NCBI GenBank assembly: GCA_964351775.1
Contig: CAYGPQ010000050.1
Span: 1-32,104 of the forward strand
DNA: 32,104 bases
From: Kordia sp964351775
GTDB taxonomy: Bacteria > Bacteroidota > Bacteroidia > Flavobacteriales > Flavobacteriaceae
Direction of reading: 5' to 3'
Of this stretch, positions 25,134-32,051 are shown piece by piece. How positions within the stretch are numbered: the stretch's first letter is position 1; each line of letters begins with the position of its first letter. Both the position numbers and the translations under genes were made by a program. The notes below the pieces were generated by a model. The model saw only the letters and a list, made by a program, of their open reading frames with translations, had not been told where the DNA came from and ran no database searches.

Positions 25134-25368
25134 ACGTGAGTTCGATATAACTTAACTTTTAATGTTTTGTGTTTCAGTATTTTGATTCAAATGTCAAATC
25201 GAGCATTATTGAAATTAAAATATATTTTAATTGAAAATACCTAGCGTAGCTATCGAGATTCTATAAAAAATAGCGTTTTGAAGCTTCTCGACTGCGCTCG
25301 AAGTGACAAAGTATTGATTTTAGTACGCTCAGCAATTATATTACTTATTTCTTATGTCGAACTCACGT
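25134..25368. mobile_element. 235-bp MITE-like element with 17-bp TIRs and 7-bp TSD
   Basis: The left end ACGTGAGTTCGATATAA (25134-25150) and the right end TTATGTCGAACTCACGT (25352-25368) are inverted repeats matching at 16 of 17 positions. The element is flanked by TAAACTC on both sides (25127-25133 and 25369-25375), a 7-bp target duplication. It carries no gene, so it must have been moved by a transposase elsewhere. An internal palindrome of the TTCTCGACTGCGCTCGAA family lies at 25243-25308. A lone related end is at 28655-28671. Confidence 0.85.
25243..25308. repeat. Dispersed palindrome (REP/BIME-like), copy 2, inside the MITE-like element
   Basis: TTCTCGACTGCGCTCGAA (25285-25302) followed by GTGACA repeats the right arm of the element at 15806-15889, where the next bases are CTGACA. 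TCGAGA (25253-25258) pairs with TCTCGA (25286-25291). One copy is free and one is inside a mobile element, so this palindrome may travel with it. Confidence 0.6.
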
Positions 25369-25568
25369 TAAACTCATTGAAACTTAACAAAGAAAGAGTT
25401 TCTGAATTGAATGCGAACAGCGTAAACGGAGGTCGAGTTCCTACTCCAATAGCGAGCGCAGCTACTAATTGTAAATATGTAAAAGCGTGTCAATACCTTT
25501 CTTTATACTTACCCATAAACTACTGTTATTAATCTCCAATAAAAAATTGAATTTTTTAAAGCAACCCT

Positions 25569-25603
25569 AAGTAGCATGTGAATATTTATATGCTACTTTT
25601 TTT
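25569..25603 (+). terminator. Terminator after precursor 3
   Basis: AAGTAGCAT (25569-25577) pairs with ATGCTACTT (25590-25598), with a 12-base loop, and runs into a T stretch to 25603. It lies 37 bases after the precursor stop. Its sequence differs from the two upstream terminators. Confidence 0.75.
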
Positions 25604-25668
25604 ATATGTAAAGCATATAAAAATATGTGATGATTTTCAAATTCCTATCCACAAACAAAAAAAATGAA

Positions 25669-25676
25669 TATATTTG
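25669..25676 (+). promoter_or_regulatory. -7 promoter box for the amidohydrolase operon
   Basis: TATATTTG matches TAnnTTTG and lies 49 bases before the ATG at 25725. No clear TTG element was found at the expected spacing. Confidence 0.45.
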
Positions 25677-25724
25677 AATTTGTGTAAACAAACTATGTTT
25701 GCAATCATCCAATCTTTCACTATT

Positions 25725-26993
25725 ATGAGAAAACTAGTATGTACTGCATTTTTTCTTGCATTTTTTGTCGCGCAAGGACAAGATGTATTTGAAAAAGATA
25801 TTGAGGCAATAGAAGCAAAACTTATTGAATGGCGACGCGATTTTCACGAAAATCCTGAATTATCCAATAGAGAATTTAAAACTGCCGAAAAAATTGCAAA
25901 ACATCTTCGGGCATTAGGCTTGGAAGTTCAAACAGGTGTGGCACATACAGGTGTTGTTGGAATCTTAAAAGGTGATTTACCCGGAAAAGTATTGGCGTTA
26001 CGTGCAGATATTGATGCACTTCCTGTGACTGAACGCACAGATATTCCATTTAAATCAACCGTTAGAACTACATTTGATGGCGTGGAAACGGGCGTGATGC
26101 ACGCTTGCGGACACGATACGCATATTTCCATATTAATGGGAGTTGCCGAGATTTTTTCAAAACATAAAGATAAAATTAGAGGAACCATCAAATTCATTTT
26201 TCAACCTGCAGAAGAAGGCGCTCCAAAAGGTGAAGAAGGTGGCGCAGAAATGATGGTTAAAGAAGGTGTACTGAAAAATCCTGATGTAGATGCTATTTTC
26301 GGATTGCATATTAGTGCCGGTTTTGACGTAGGAACTATCAGCTACAAACCAGGAGGAATTATGGCAGCTTCCCAAAGTTTTGAAATCAATATTAAAGGAA
26401 AACAAAGTCATGGTTCACGTCCTTGGACAAGTATTGATCCTATTGTAACCAGCGCAAAGATTATTGACGGATTGCAAACGATCATCAGTAGAGAATCTGA
26501 ATTGACAAAAGAAGGCGCTGTAATTACTGTTGGAAAAATTACCAGTGGAGTTCGTAGTAATATCATTCCTGAAAAAGCACAACTTATTGGTACCATTCGT
26601 ACCTTAGATTACGATATGCAAGCTTTCATTAACAAACGAATGAAAGAAATGGTGCCTGCCATCGCAAAAGCTTACAGAGCCGAAGCAACTATTGAAATTG
26701 AAAAAGGATATCCAATTACCTATAATGATCCAAGTTTAACAGCACAAATGCTTCCTTCATTACAAAAAGCAGCTGGAGCAAGTAATGTAAAAGAAATTAG
26801 AGCTATTACTGGTGCAGAAGATTTTTCATTTTTTCAAAAAGAAGTACCAGGTTTGTATTTCTTCTTGGGAGGAAAACCTGTTGGAAAAGATGCAACATCA
26901 CATCATACACCCGATTTTTTTATTGATGAAAGCGGAATGAAACTAGGTGTAAAGGCGTTCATTCAATTAAGTATCGATTATCTAAATAACTAA
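25725..26993 (+). CDS. M20D-family amidohydrolase (N-acyl-amino-acid/hippurate hydrolase type), exported
   Basis: 422 residues from ATG 25725, which starts a signal peptide (MRKLVCTAFFLAFFVAQGQ). A longer frame from 25674 would hide it. Metal-binding motifs of the M20D family are complete: MHACGHDTH (from about 125), QPAEEG, GLHIS, and the C-terminal SHHTPDF. The lid motif KGKQSHGSRP and GAEDFSFF are also present. Related enzymes release amino acids from N-acyl, hippurate or auxin conjugates using two metal ions. The signal peptide puts it in the periplasm or outside, whereas many homologues are cytoplasmic. The next gene starts five bases after its stop. Confidence 0.9.
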   Translation: MRKLVCTAFFLAFFVAQGQDVFEKDIEAIEAKLIEWRRDFHENPELSNREFKTAEKIAKHLRALGLEVQTGVAHTGVVGILKGDLPGKVLALRADIDALPVTERTDIPFKSTVRTTFDGVETGVMHACGHDTHISILMGVAEIFSKHKDKIRGTIKFIFQPAEEGAPKGEEGGAEMMVKEGVLKNPDVDAIFGLHISAGFDVGTISYKPGGIMAASQSFEINIKGKQSHGSRPWTSIDPIVTSAKIIDGLQTIISRESELTKEGAVITVGKITSGVRSNIIPEKAQLIGTIRTLDYDMQAFINKRMKEMVPAIAKAYRAEATIEIEKGYPITYNDPSLTAQMLPSLQKAAGASNVKEIRAITGAEDFSFFQKEVPGLYFFLGGKPVGKDATSHHTPDFFIDESGMKLGVKAFIQLSIDYLNN

Positions 26994-26998
26994 ATACG

Positions 26999-28567
26999 AT
27001 GGACACAGTTTTATCCTTTTTAGGAACTATTTCATGGTGGATGTGGATTATTATTGTACTTGTTATCATTGCGATTAGAGATGTTTTACAAAAGAAACAC
27101 ACCATTAGTCACAACTATCCAATTGTTGGTCACATACGATACATGTTTGAAAGTATTGGCCCTGAAATTCGTCAATATTTTGTAGCAAACAATCGAGAAG
27201 AATTGCCATTTAACCGTATTGAACGCGGTTGGATTTACGCTTCCGCAAAAAAAGAAAATAATTACGAAGGCTTTGGAACAGATACGGATATTTATGCGCA
27301 TCAACACGTGTTTATTAACAATGCTATGATGCCATATCAAATAACTGAAAATCACCCTAATACAGTTGACAAAACATTTCTGCCTTGCGCGAAAATTATG
27401 GGCGAATTCAACAAAAGAAAGCGTCCGTATCGTCCCGCTTCTATTATTAATGTATCGGCAATGAGTTTTGGTTCATTATCTGCAAAAGCAGTAGAATCAA
27501 TGAATAAAGGTGTAAAAATGGCGGACGCGTATCACAATACTGGTGAAGGTGGATTATCGCCCTATCACAGTCATGGAGGCGATGTGGTGTTTCACTTTGG
27601 AACAGGTTATTTTGGTGTTCGTGCGGAAGATGGTGGTTTTTCTATGGAAAAAATGATCAAATTGGTGGACGATAATCCTTTTGTCAGAGCGATTGAAGTA
27701 AAACTATCACAAGGTGCAAAACCAGGAAAAGGTGGTGTATTGCCTGGCGCAAAAATCACTCCACAAATTGCCAAAATTAGAGGTGTGGAAGTTGGAAAAG
27801 ATGTCTTATCACCTCCAAATCATAAAGCATTTTCAAATGTACCCGAATTGGTTGATTTTATAGAAAATATTGCTGAAGCTACAGGTTTGCCTGTTGGTGT
27901 AAAAGCTGCTATTGGAAAATTGGAACAATGGGAAGAATTGGCAGATATCATGAAAGCTACTGGAAAAGGACCTGATTTTATTACGGTTGATGGTGGCGAA
28001 GGCGGTACAGGCGCGGCTCCACCAAGTTTTGCCGATCACGTATCATTGCCATGGGTATATGGTTTTAGTGATTTGTACAGAATGTTTCAATCTAAAGGAT
28101 TGACAGAACGCATTGTATTCATTGGAAGTGGGAAGTTAGGTTTTCCTGCCAAAGCTGCCATGGCGTTTGCAATGGGTGTAGATTGTATCAATGTGGCGCG
28201 TGAAGCCATGATGAGTATTGGTTGTATTCAAGCGCAGGTTTGTCATACAAATAAATGTCCTTCGGGAGTTGCCACACAAAGTAAATGGTTGCAGGCAGGA
28301 ATTGATCCTACATTAAAGTCTGCTCGATTGGCGCAATATTTTAAAACCTTCCGAAAAGAATTTATCGAAATTACACATGCGGCTGGTTATGAACATCCAT
28401 GTCAATTTACAATGAAAGATGTTGAAGTCAATGTAGACGATCATAATTTATCAAAAGAATTAGAAAACACGTATATGTACAAAAAAACATCTGTACCATT
28501 TACAAGTATGCAAGCTTTGAAAGACTGTATATATTTAGGTGGAAAAACAGAGCATCAATTAACGTGA
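26999..28567 (+). CDS. Membrane-anchored FMN-binding glutamate-synthase-like protein
   Basis: 522 residues. One N-terminal membrane helix (WWMWIIIVLVIIAI) precedes a glutamate-synthase central/FMN domain: INVSAMSFGSLS, NTGEGGLSPYH, VKLSQGAKPGKGG, ITVDGGEGGTGAAP, and a CIQAQVCHTNKCPSG iron-sulfur site (Cys409, Cys415, Cys420). It lacks the glutamine amidotransferase domain of true GltB. Such stand-alone proteins are widespread and of uncertain function; they may oxidise or reduce a small substrate with FMN and a 3Fe-4S cluster. It is co-transcribed with the amidohydrolase, which hints at handling a released amino acid, but this is inference. Confidence 0.88.
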   Translation: MDTVLSFLGTISWWMWIIIVLVIIAIRDVLQKKHTISHNYPIVGHIRYMFESIGPEIRQYFVANNREELPFNRIERGWIYASAKKENNYEGFGTDTDIYAHQHVFINNAMMPYQITENHPNTVDKTFLPCAKIMGEFNKRKRPYRPASIINVSAMSFGSLSAKAVESMNKGVKMADAYHNTGEGGLSPYHSHGGDVVFHFGTGYFGVRAEDGGFSMEKMIKLVDDNPFVRAIEVKLSQGAKPGKGGVLPGAKITPQIAKIRGVEVGKDVLSPPNHKAFSNVPELVDFIENIAEATGLPVGVKAAIGKLEQWEELADIMKATGKGPDFITVDGGEGGTGAAPPSFADHVSLPWVYGFSDLYRMFQSKGLTERIVFIGSGKLGFPAKAAMAFAMGVDCINVAREAMMSIGCIQAQVCHTNKCPSGVATQSKWLQAGIDPTLKSARLAQYFKTFRKEFIEITHAAGYEHPCQFTMKDVEVNVDDHNLSKELENTYMYKKTSVPFTSMQALKDCIYLGGKTEHQLT

Positions 28568-28576
28568 ATTCGAGAT

Positions 28577-28630
28577 AGTTTTGAATGATTGTAAATACCT
28601 ATCGAATTAAGTATTCAATCATTCAAAACT
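28577..28630. repeat. Long imperfect hairpin after the flavoprotein gene
   Basis: AGTTTTGAATGATTG (28577-28591) and CAATCATTCAAAACT (28616-28630) are perfect 15-bp inverted repeats. AATAC (28594-28598) and GTATT (28611-28615) extend the stem by five pairs after a two-base bulge. It begins 9 bases past the stop codon. There is no T run, so it would be an mRNA-end stabiliser or a repeat element more than a classical terminator. Confidence 0.7.
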
Positions 28631-28654
28631 CACCATAAATCCTTTCCTAATAAT

Positions 28655-28671
28655 ACGTGAGTTAGATATAA
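28655..28671. repeat. Solo MITE-type terminal repeat
   Basis: ACGTGAGTTAGATATAA matches the left end of the element at 25134 at 16 of 17 positions. No matching inverted end was found to its right inside the window, so it is a solo end, a remnant, or a sequence the transposase favours. Confidence 0.55.
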
Positions 28672-28992
28672 AAGTCAATAACGGTTTCCCTCTTTTCCGC
28701 AGTGTAGCAATCATTTTTCGTTAAGAATTTTTGAAGCCACAACATTCCAGAATCTAAGTTTTCCATCAAAGATATTATATCTTTTGGAGAGTACTTAGAG
28801 AATAATTCTGAACTTTTAATTGCTTGTTAAATTTTAGAAACCTTTCGTTAATTATAATATATAAATAACTAGATTATTTTCTAACTATAGAATAAAAAAC
28901 AGATGTAATATTATTGACTATTTAAACCATAAAAGAAATAGTAATTTAGTAAAAAATTCTTAGTTACGGTAGTTCCTTAAAAGGAGAAATAT

Positions 28993-29391
28993 TTAAACGC
29001 CATCTGTCTTACTCATATAATCTTGCCAAATAATCAGAACATACTTTTGTTTTCCATTTTCATTTCTTTTTAAAAACCCATATTCATATACAAATAAGTA
29101 AACATCGTTTTTTTGGTTTTTCCAATAATGGGTAAAAAAGTTAGGGTCAAAACCCAATTTCAATAAAACTTCCGCTCTTAGCGTTACTTTACCTCCTTTA
29201 TTGTATGCCTTCAATAGCTTTCGGTTAAGTTTCAACTGATTATCCACCTTGTTATAAAATCGCGCAGGACTCTTTTTTTCCTTGTCGTATTGATATGCAC
29301 TTTTACATTGGGGATCACAAAATTTCTTGTCGGTTCTACCTTCTAGTTCTTTATCACAGTACAGGCAATTTTTAACTAATCTCATAAACAA
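28993..29391 (-). CDS. Zinc-ribbon protein, conserved hypothetical, divergent from the recombinase
   Basis: 132 residues, with ATG at 29391 or at 29385. The N-terminus is a zinc ribbon, CLYCDKEL then FCDPQCKSAY (CxxC and CxxxC). A helical middle (NQLKLNRKLL) and an aromatic-rich beta part (FFTHYWKN, YLFVYEYGFL) follow. Similar proteins are frequent in Bacteroidota accessory DNA, though the function is unknown to me; the ribbon suggests nucleic-acid or protein binding. It is read away from the tyrosine recombinase across an 87-base gap containing palindromes, so it could control the shared promoter region. Confidence 0.7.
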   Translation of the reverse strand: MFMRLVKNCLYCDKELEGRTDKKFCDPQCKSAYQYDKEKKSPARFYNKVDNQLKLNRKLLKAYNKGGKVTLRAEVLLKLGFDPNFFTHYWKNQKNDVYLFVYEYGFLKRNENGKQKYVLIIWQDYMSKTDGV

Positions 29392-29478
29392 ATTAAATAA
29401 CAGTATAATATACGTATAATACCCGTATGTAGTTCGATTATAACAAAAATATGATATAATTTGCGAAAAAGTATAAAC
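29392..29478. promoter_or_regulatory. Divergent promoter/operator region of the recombinase
   Basis: The palindrome TATACGTATA (29409-29418) is followed directly by the related ATACCCGTAT (29419-29428), an arrangement like adjacent operator half-sites. A TATAAT box with TTG after it lies at 29455-29460, 18 bases before the recombinase ATG at 29479. The upstream TTG codon at 29461 would then sit at the transcription start, which argues against using it. Confidence 0.4.
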
Positions 29479-30609
29479 ATGGAAAAAGGAAGAAGTATAA
29501 CCTTAAAACATCTTTTAATTAATAACCAACGCTGTATTGGAATTCAATTTTATATGGATAAGGTAATTCAAGCTTTGTTAAAAGAACTTCCAAATGTTTC
29601 ATGGAGTGATGAGTATAATATGTCATATATACCGAACACAAAATCCAATTTAAATATGATTTTTAACATATTCAAGGGTGCTGTTTGGGTAAATTGCAAC
29701 ACTTTCTTTGGAAAAAATATGGCTAAAAACTATAATGATCCTGTTAATGTTGAGTGGTTTAGAAAAAGAAAATTGATTGATGGCTACAGAGCCTGCCCTA
29801 TTGAGTATTTAGACAAACTAGAGATTAAAAAGTATGCAAATAATACCGTAAGATCATATGTATCGCTCTTCGAGGCATTTATCAATTTCTATAAAGATAA
29901 GAAACTTTCGCATATCAACGAGATTGATATCAGGAGGTATCTTCAAAAACTAACCCAAGAAAATCATTCCAACTCCTATATAAACCAATCGATAAACAGC
30001 ATCAAATTCTACTATGAGGTAGTACTCGAAATGCCGAATCGGTTTTATTCGATAGACAGACCAAGAAAGGAAAGGAAACTTCCTCAAGTAATTTCGAAAA
30101 AAGAAATTATTAAAATTTTAAACCACACCAACAATCTAAAACATAAGTGTATAATTGGTCTTCTATATTCGGCAGGGCTTCGTAGAAATGAGTTAGTAAA
30201 TTTAAAAATCAGTGATATTGACAGTAGTAGAATGTTGATACGTATAGAATCGGGTAAAGGCAATAAAGATCGTTATAGTTTACTTTCTAATCAGATTTTG
30301 GATGATTTAAGAATCTATTATAAACAATGGAAGCCAAAGAAGTACATTATAGAAGGACAATTTGGAAGACAATATTCTGGACAAAGTATAGCAGCAGTTG
30401 TAAAAAACGCCGCAGAAAAAGCAGGAATCAGAATAAGGGTTACCCCACATATGCTAAGGCATAGTTTTGCTACTCATCTACTGGAAGCAGGAGTAGACCT
30501 AAGACAAATACAGGTTTTATTAGGGCATAGCTCAAGTAAAACCACAGAAATATATACCCATGTAGCCACTTCTACTTTCAGATTAATTAAAAATCCTTTA
30601 GATTTGTAA
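29479..30609 (+). CDS. Tyrosine recombinase/integrase (integron- or Xer-like)
   Basis: 376 residues from ATG 29479. An N-terminal extension of about 100 residues comes before the SAM-like core-binding domain (NNTVRSYVSLFEAFINFY). The catalytic set is complete: Arg235 in AGLRRNEL, Lys in GKGNKDR, His324 and Arg327 in HMLRHSFATHL, His350 in LGHSSSKTTEIYTH, and the nucleophile Tyr359. The end (IKNPLDL) resembles the SPLD end of integron integrases. However, the extra IntI domain between the second and third active-site patches is absent, so it is a Xer-like relative and not a canonical IntI. It points toward the cassette-like Thoeris genes, with a core site 43 bases beyond its stop. Confidence 0.9.
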   Translation: MEKGRSITLKHLLINNQRCIGIQFYMDKVIQALLKELPNVSWSDEYNMSYIPNTKSNLNMIFNIFKGAVWVNCNTFFGKNMAKNYNDPVNVEWFRKRKLIDGYRACPIEYLDKLEIKKYANNTVRSYVSLFEAFINFYKDKKLSHINEIDIRRYLQKLTQENHSNSYINQSINSIKFYYEVVLEMPNRFYSIDRPRKERKLPQVISKKEIIKILNHTNNLKHKCIIGLLYSAGLRRNELVNLKISDIDSSRMLIRIESGKGNKDRYSLLSNQILDDLRIYYKQWKPKKYIIEGQFGRQYSGQSIAAVVKNAAEKAGIRIRVTPHMLRHSFATHLLEAGVDLRQIQVLLGHSSSKTTEIYTHVATSTFRLIKNPLDL

Positions 30610-30622
30610 AAAACATATACGA

Positions 30623-30646
30623 TATAATGAACATATGTTCATTATA
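30623..30646. repeat. Perfect 24-bp palindrome beside the recombination core site
   Basis: TATAATGAACAT and ATGTTCATTATA are exact complements, starting 14 bases after the recombinase stop and ending six bases before GTTAGGC. It may be a recombinase binding site (an attI-like structure), or an mRNA-end hairpin; no T run follows. Confidence 0.8.
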
Positions 30647-30651
30647 CACAC

Positions 30652-30658
30652 GTTAGGC
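30652..30658 (+). other. Integron-type core recombination site GTTAGGC
   Basis: GTTAGGC fits the integron core consensus GTTRRRY exactly. Integron integrases cut between G and TT. It lies between the recombinase and thsB. A seven-base match alone could be chance, but the complementary half core GCCTA at 32047-32051, cut by a group II intron, closes the same segment on the other side. Confidence 0.5.
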
Positions 30659-30674
30659 ATAATAAAAAAACTAG

Positions 30675-31184
30675 ATGGAAATAAGAAGAACCAAAACATA
30701 TATTGCATTTGATGGTGACGCAGACCTGATGTCTTATAGGAATATTCAAGGATGGAGTAAGGACTACTCAACGCCATTTGAAATAAACGATGCTCACGAA
30801 CTGAATCATTCTAGAGATGGAAGTCTGCCAGATTCAATTATTAATCAACTTAGGGAAAGATTGAAAAGAAGTAAGCAGTTGATATTAATAGTAGGATCAC
30901 AAACAAATCGAAATAGAAAGGGAATTTTAAAATATGAACTAAATTATGCTTTAAAAAACAAGCTCCCGATCACATTAATATTTAAAGGACATAGTTCAGA
31001 CGAAACTAATGATGAAAACCTATGGAACTCAAAACTACTTCCTAAAATACCAGGTGTAATTAAAAATTACAGCGATGACTTCTATTGTTTAGTTACGCCT
31101 TTCACAAGGAAGTCTATTTATAACTCTATTAAGATTTATACAAATAACAATCTACCAAATAAAGGTTACACTTGGTGTTGGTAA
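30675..31184 (+). CDS. thsB: Thoeris ThsB, TIR-like NAD-consuming sensor
   Basis: 169 residues with a TIR-like (DUF1863/ThsB) fold. TYIAFDGDADLMSYRNIQGW forms the first strand and loop, then SKQLILIVGS. RKGILKYELNYALKNKLPI follows, in which Glu88 is the expected catalytic glutamate, and LIFKG comes after it. In Thoeris the TIR protein senses phage infection and converts NAD into a signal. In type II systems this has been reported to be histidine-ADP-ribose, recognised by a macro-domain ThsA. The neighbour is exactly such a protein, eight bases downstream, so the pair is assigned to type II. The start at 30675 is the only ATG before the first strand. Confidence 0.85.
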   Translation: MEIRRTKTYIAFDGDADLMSYRNIQGWSKDYSTPFEINDAHELNHSRDGSLPDSIINQLRERLKRSKQLILIVGSQTNRNRKGILKYELNYALKNKLPITLIFKGHSSDETNDENLWNSKLLPKIPGVIKNYSDDFYCLVTPFTRKSIYNSIKIYTNNNLPNKGYTWCW

Positions 31185-31192
31185 TTGAGCCT

Positions 31193-32041
31193 ATGAAAAC
31201 GAGAATAAGCCTATTAAAACAAATCGGATTAAGTTCATTCCTTTGGGGATGGGCAAAATATTATGGTCTTCTATTTCTAGTTGTCGAAAGTATCTCTCTA
31301 TTCGTTCCAAATGTAAAGCCAGACGGTTGGACACAATATTTTGTTTTCATAATACTTGCAGCTATACTCAACATTTTGAGCTTGGTATTAAAAACTGAGC
31401 ATAGAGAGAAATTAAATTCGGTTGACTCCGAAATCAGAATCAAATTAGGAGATATATTTGATGAGAAGAAAGGACACCTCGTTATTGGAACTAATGACGT
31501 CTTTGATACAGAATTAGGAGATATTATAAAGCCTAGTAGCGTTCAAGGTCAGTTCTTAAGTAAAGTTTATGAAAACAATCGAGATAAACTAGATAGAGAT
31601 ATAAAATCAGGTATTCCAAATGAGATTAAACCCTCAAAAGACAAACAGAAAGAAAAAGGCAAAAATAAACGTTATCCTATAGGCACTTGTTCTGTATTTG
31701 GCAACACCAATAGAAGGTACTTCTTCCTAGCATATTCAATAATGGGCAATGATTTAAAGTGTAAATCAACAGGAAAAGACGATTTATGGCATTCCTTAAA
31801 TTCGCTGTGGAAAACTGTCAGGTTAAAGGGACAATCTCAAGAATTATCCATACCGATTATTGGTTCTGACCTTGCAAGAACAGGTTTGACCCGAAAAGAA
31901 CTTGTAAACCTAATTGCTACTTCCTTTATTTTAGAATCGAAGACTGAATTGATAAGTGAAAGATTAAATATAATAGTTCACCCGAAAGATCTAGAGCTTG
32001 TTAATTGGTTTGAATTAATTGACGTACTAAAACAAACATAA
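31193..32041 (+). CDS. thsA: Thoeris type II ThsA, two-TM macro-domain effector
   Basis: 282 residues from ATG 31193; an upstream ATG at 31172 would overlap thsB by 13 bases and add seven residues. Two membrane helices lie at about 17-38 (FLWGWAKYYGLLFLVVESI) and 47-67 (FVFIILAAILNILSLVL). The rest is a ThsA-type macro domain: GHLVIGTNDVFDTELGDIIK, SSVQGQFL, YPIGTCSVF, DLWHSLNSLW, IPIIGSDLARTGLTRKEL. By analogy with described type II Thoeris, the macro domain binds the ADP-ribose-type signal from ThsB. The membrane part then damages the inner membrane, killing the infected cell before phage release. Ten bases after its end sits the interrupted core site. Confidence 0.85.
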   Translation: MKTRISLLKQIGLSSFLWGWAKYYGLLFLVVESISLFVPNVKPDGWTQYFVFIILAAILNILSLVLKTEHREKLNSVDSEIRIKLGDIFDEKKGHLVIGTNDVFDTELGDIIKPSSVQGQFLSKVYENNRDKLDRDIKSGIPNEIKPSKDKQKEKGKNKRYPIGTCSVFGNTNRRYFFLAYSIMGNDLKCKSTGKDDLWHSLNSLWKTVRLKGQSQELSIPIIGSDLARTGLTRKELVNLIATSFILESKTELISERLNIIVHPKDLELVNWFELIDVLKQT

Positions 32042-32051
32042 ACTATGCCTA

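Larger units (their letters stand above)
25111..25532 (+). pseudogene. Leader-peptide precursor 3, split by a MITE-like insertion
   Basis: The first eight codons (MKKKNLNS, 25111-25134) stop at an inserted element. The frame resumes at 25376 with LKLNKERVSELNANSVNGG and a 32-residue core containing three Cys (TNCKYVKAC, NYCY). Removing the 235-bp element plus one 7-bp target copy gives 180 bases, that is, an uninterrupted 59-residue precursor whose leader (NLNSLKLNKERVS) matches NLKNLTLNKIAIS of precursor 1 and which ends its leader in GG. The gene is therefore broken here. A TTG-started frame inside the element reads into the remainder, but with a foreign N-terminus. A terminator follows at 25569-25603. 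Confidence 0.85.
28568..28992. other. 425-base intergenic stretch between the housekeeping part and the mobile right end
   Basis: No gene is seen. Near the left is a strong hairpin (28577-28630) and then a single copy of the MITE-type end (28655-28671). A weaker relative, ACGTGAATTCGAGATAG, overlaps the stop of the flavoprotein gene (28562-28578). The remainder is very AT-rich. The change in composition from about 28670 on suggests the start of acquired DNA. Confidence 0.5.
30653..32051 (+). mobile_element. Putative integron-like cassette carrying Thoeris
   Basis: The segment starts at G/TTAGGC next to the recombinase and ends at GCCTA, the first five bases of the inverted core (R'' = RYYYAAC), where a group II intron interrupts. 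It holds exactly two genes, with little spare DNA (16 bases before thsB, 10 after thsA), as in gene cassettes. The rest of the attC site would lie beyond the intron, outside the window. Confidence 0.45.

Noticed and set aside
25278..25532. 84-residue open frame starting at TTG inside the MITE-like element
   Set aside because: Its first third is element sequence including a dispersed palindrome. Only the part from 25376 matches a leader peptide, whose true start is at 25111 on the other side of the element.
29479..30609. Canonical integron integrase IntI
   Set aside because: The extra IntI segment between the second and third active-site patches is missing, so only an integron-like or Xer-like call is made.
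30653..32041. Type I Thoeris
   Set aside because: The partner of the TIR gene has no SIR2 or SLOG domain; it has two membrane helices and a macro domain, which is the type II arrangement.
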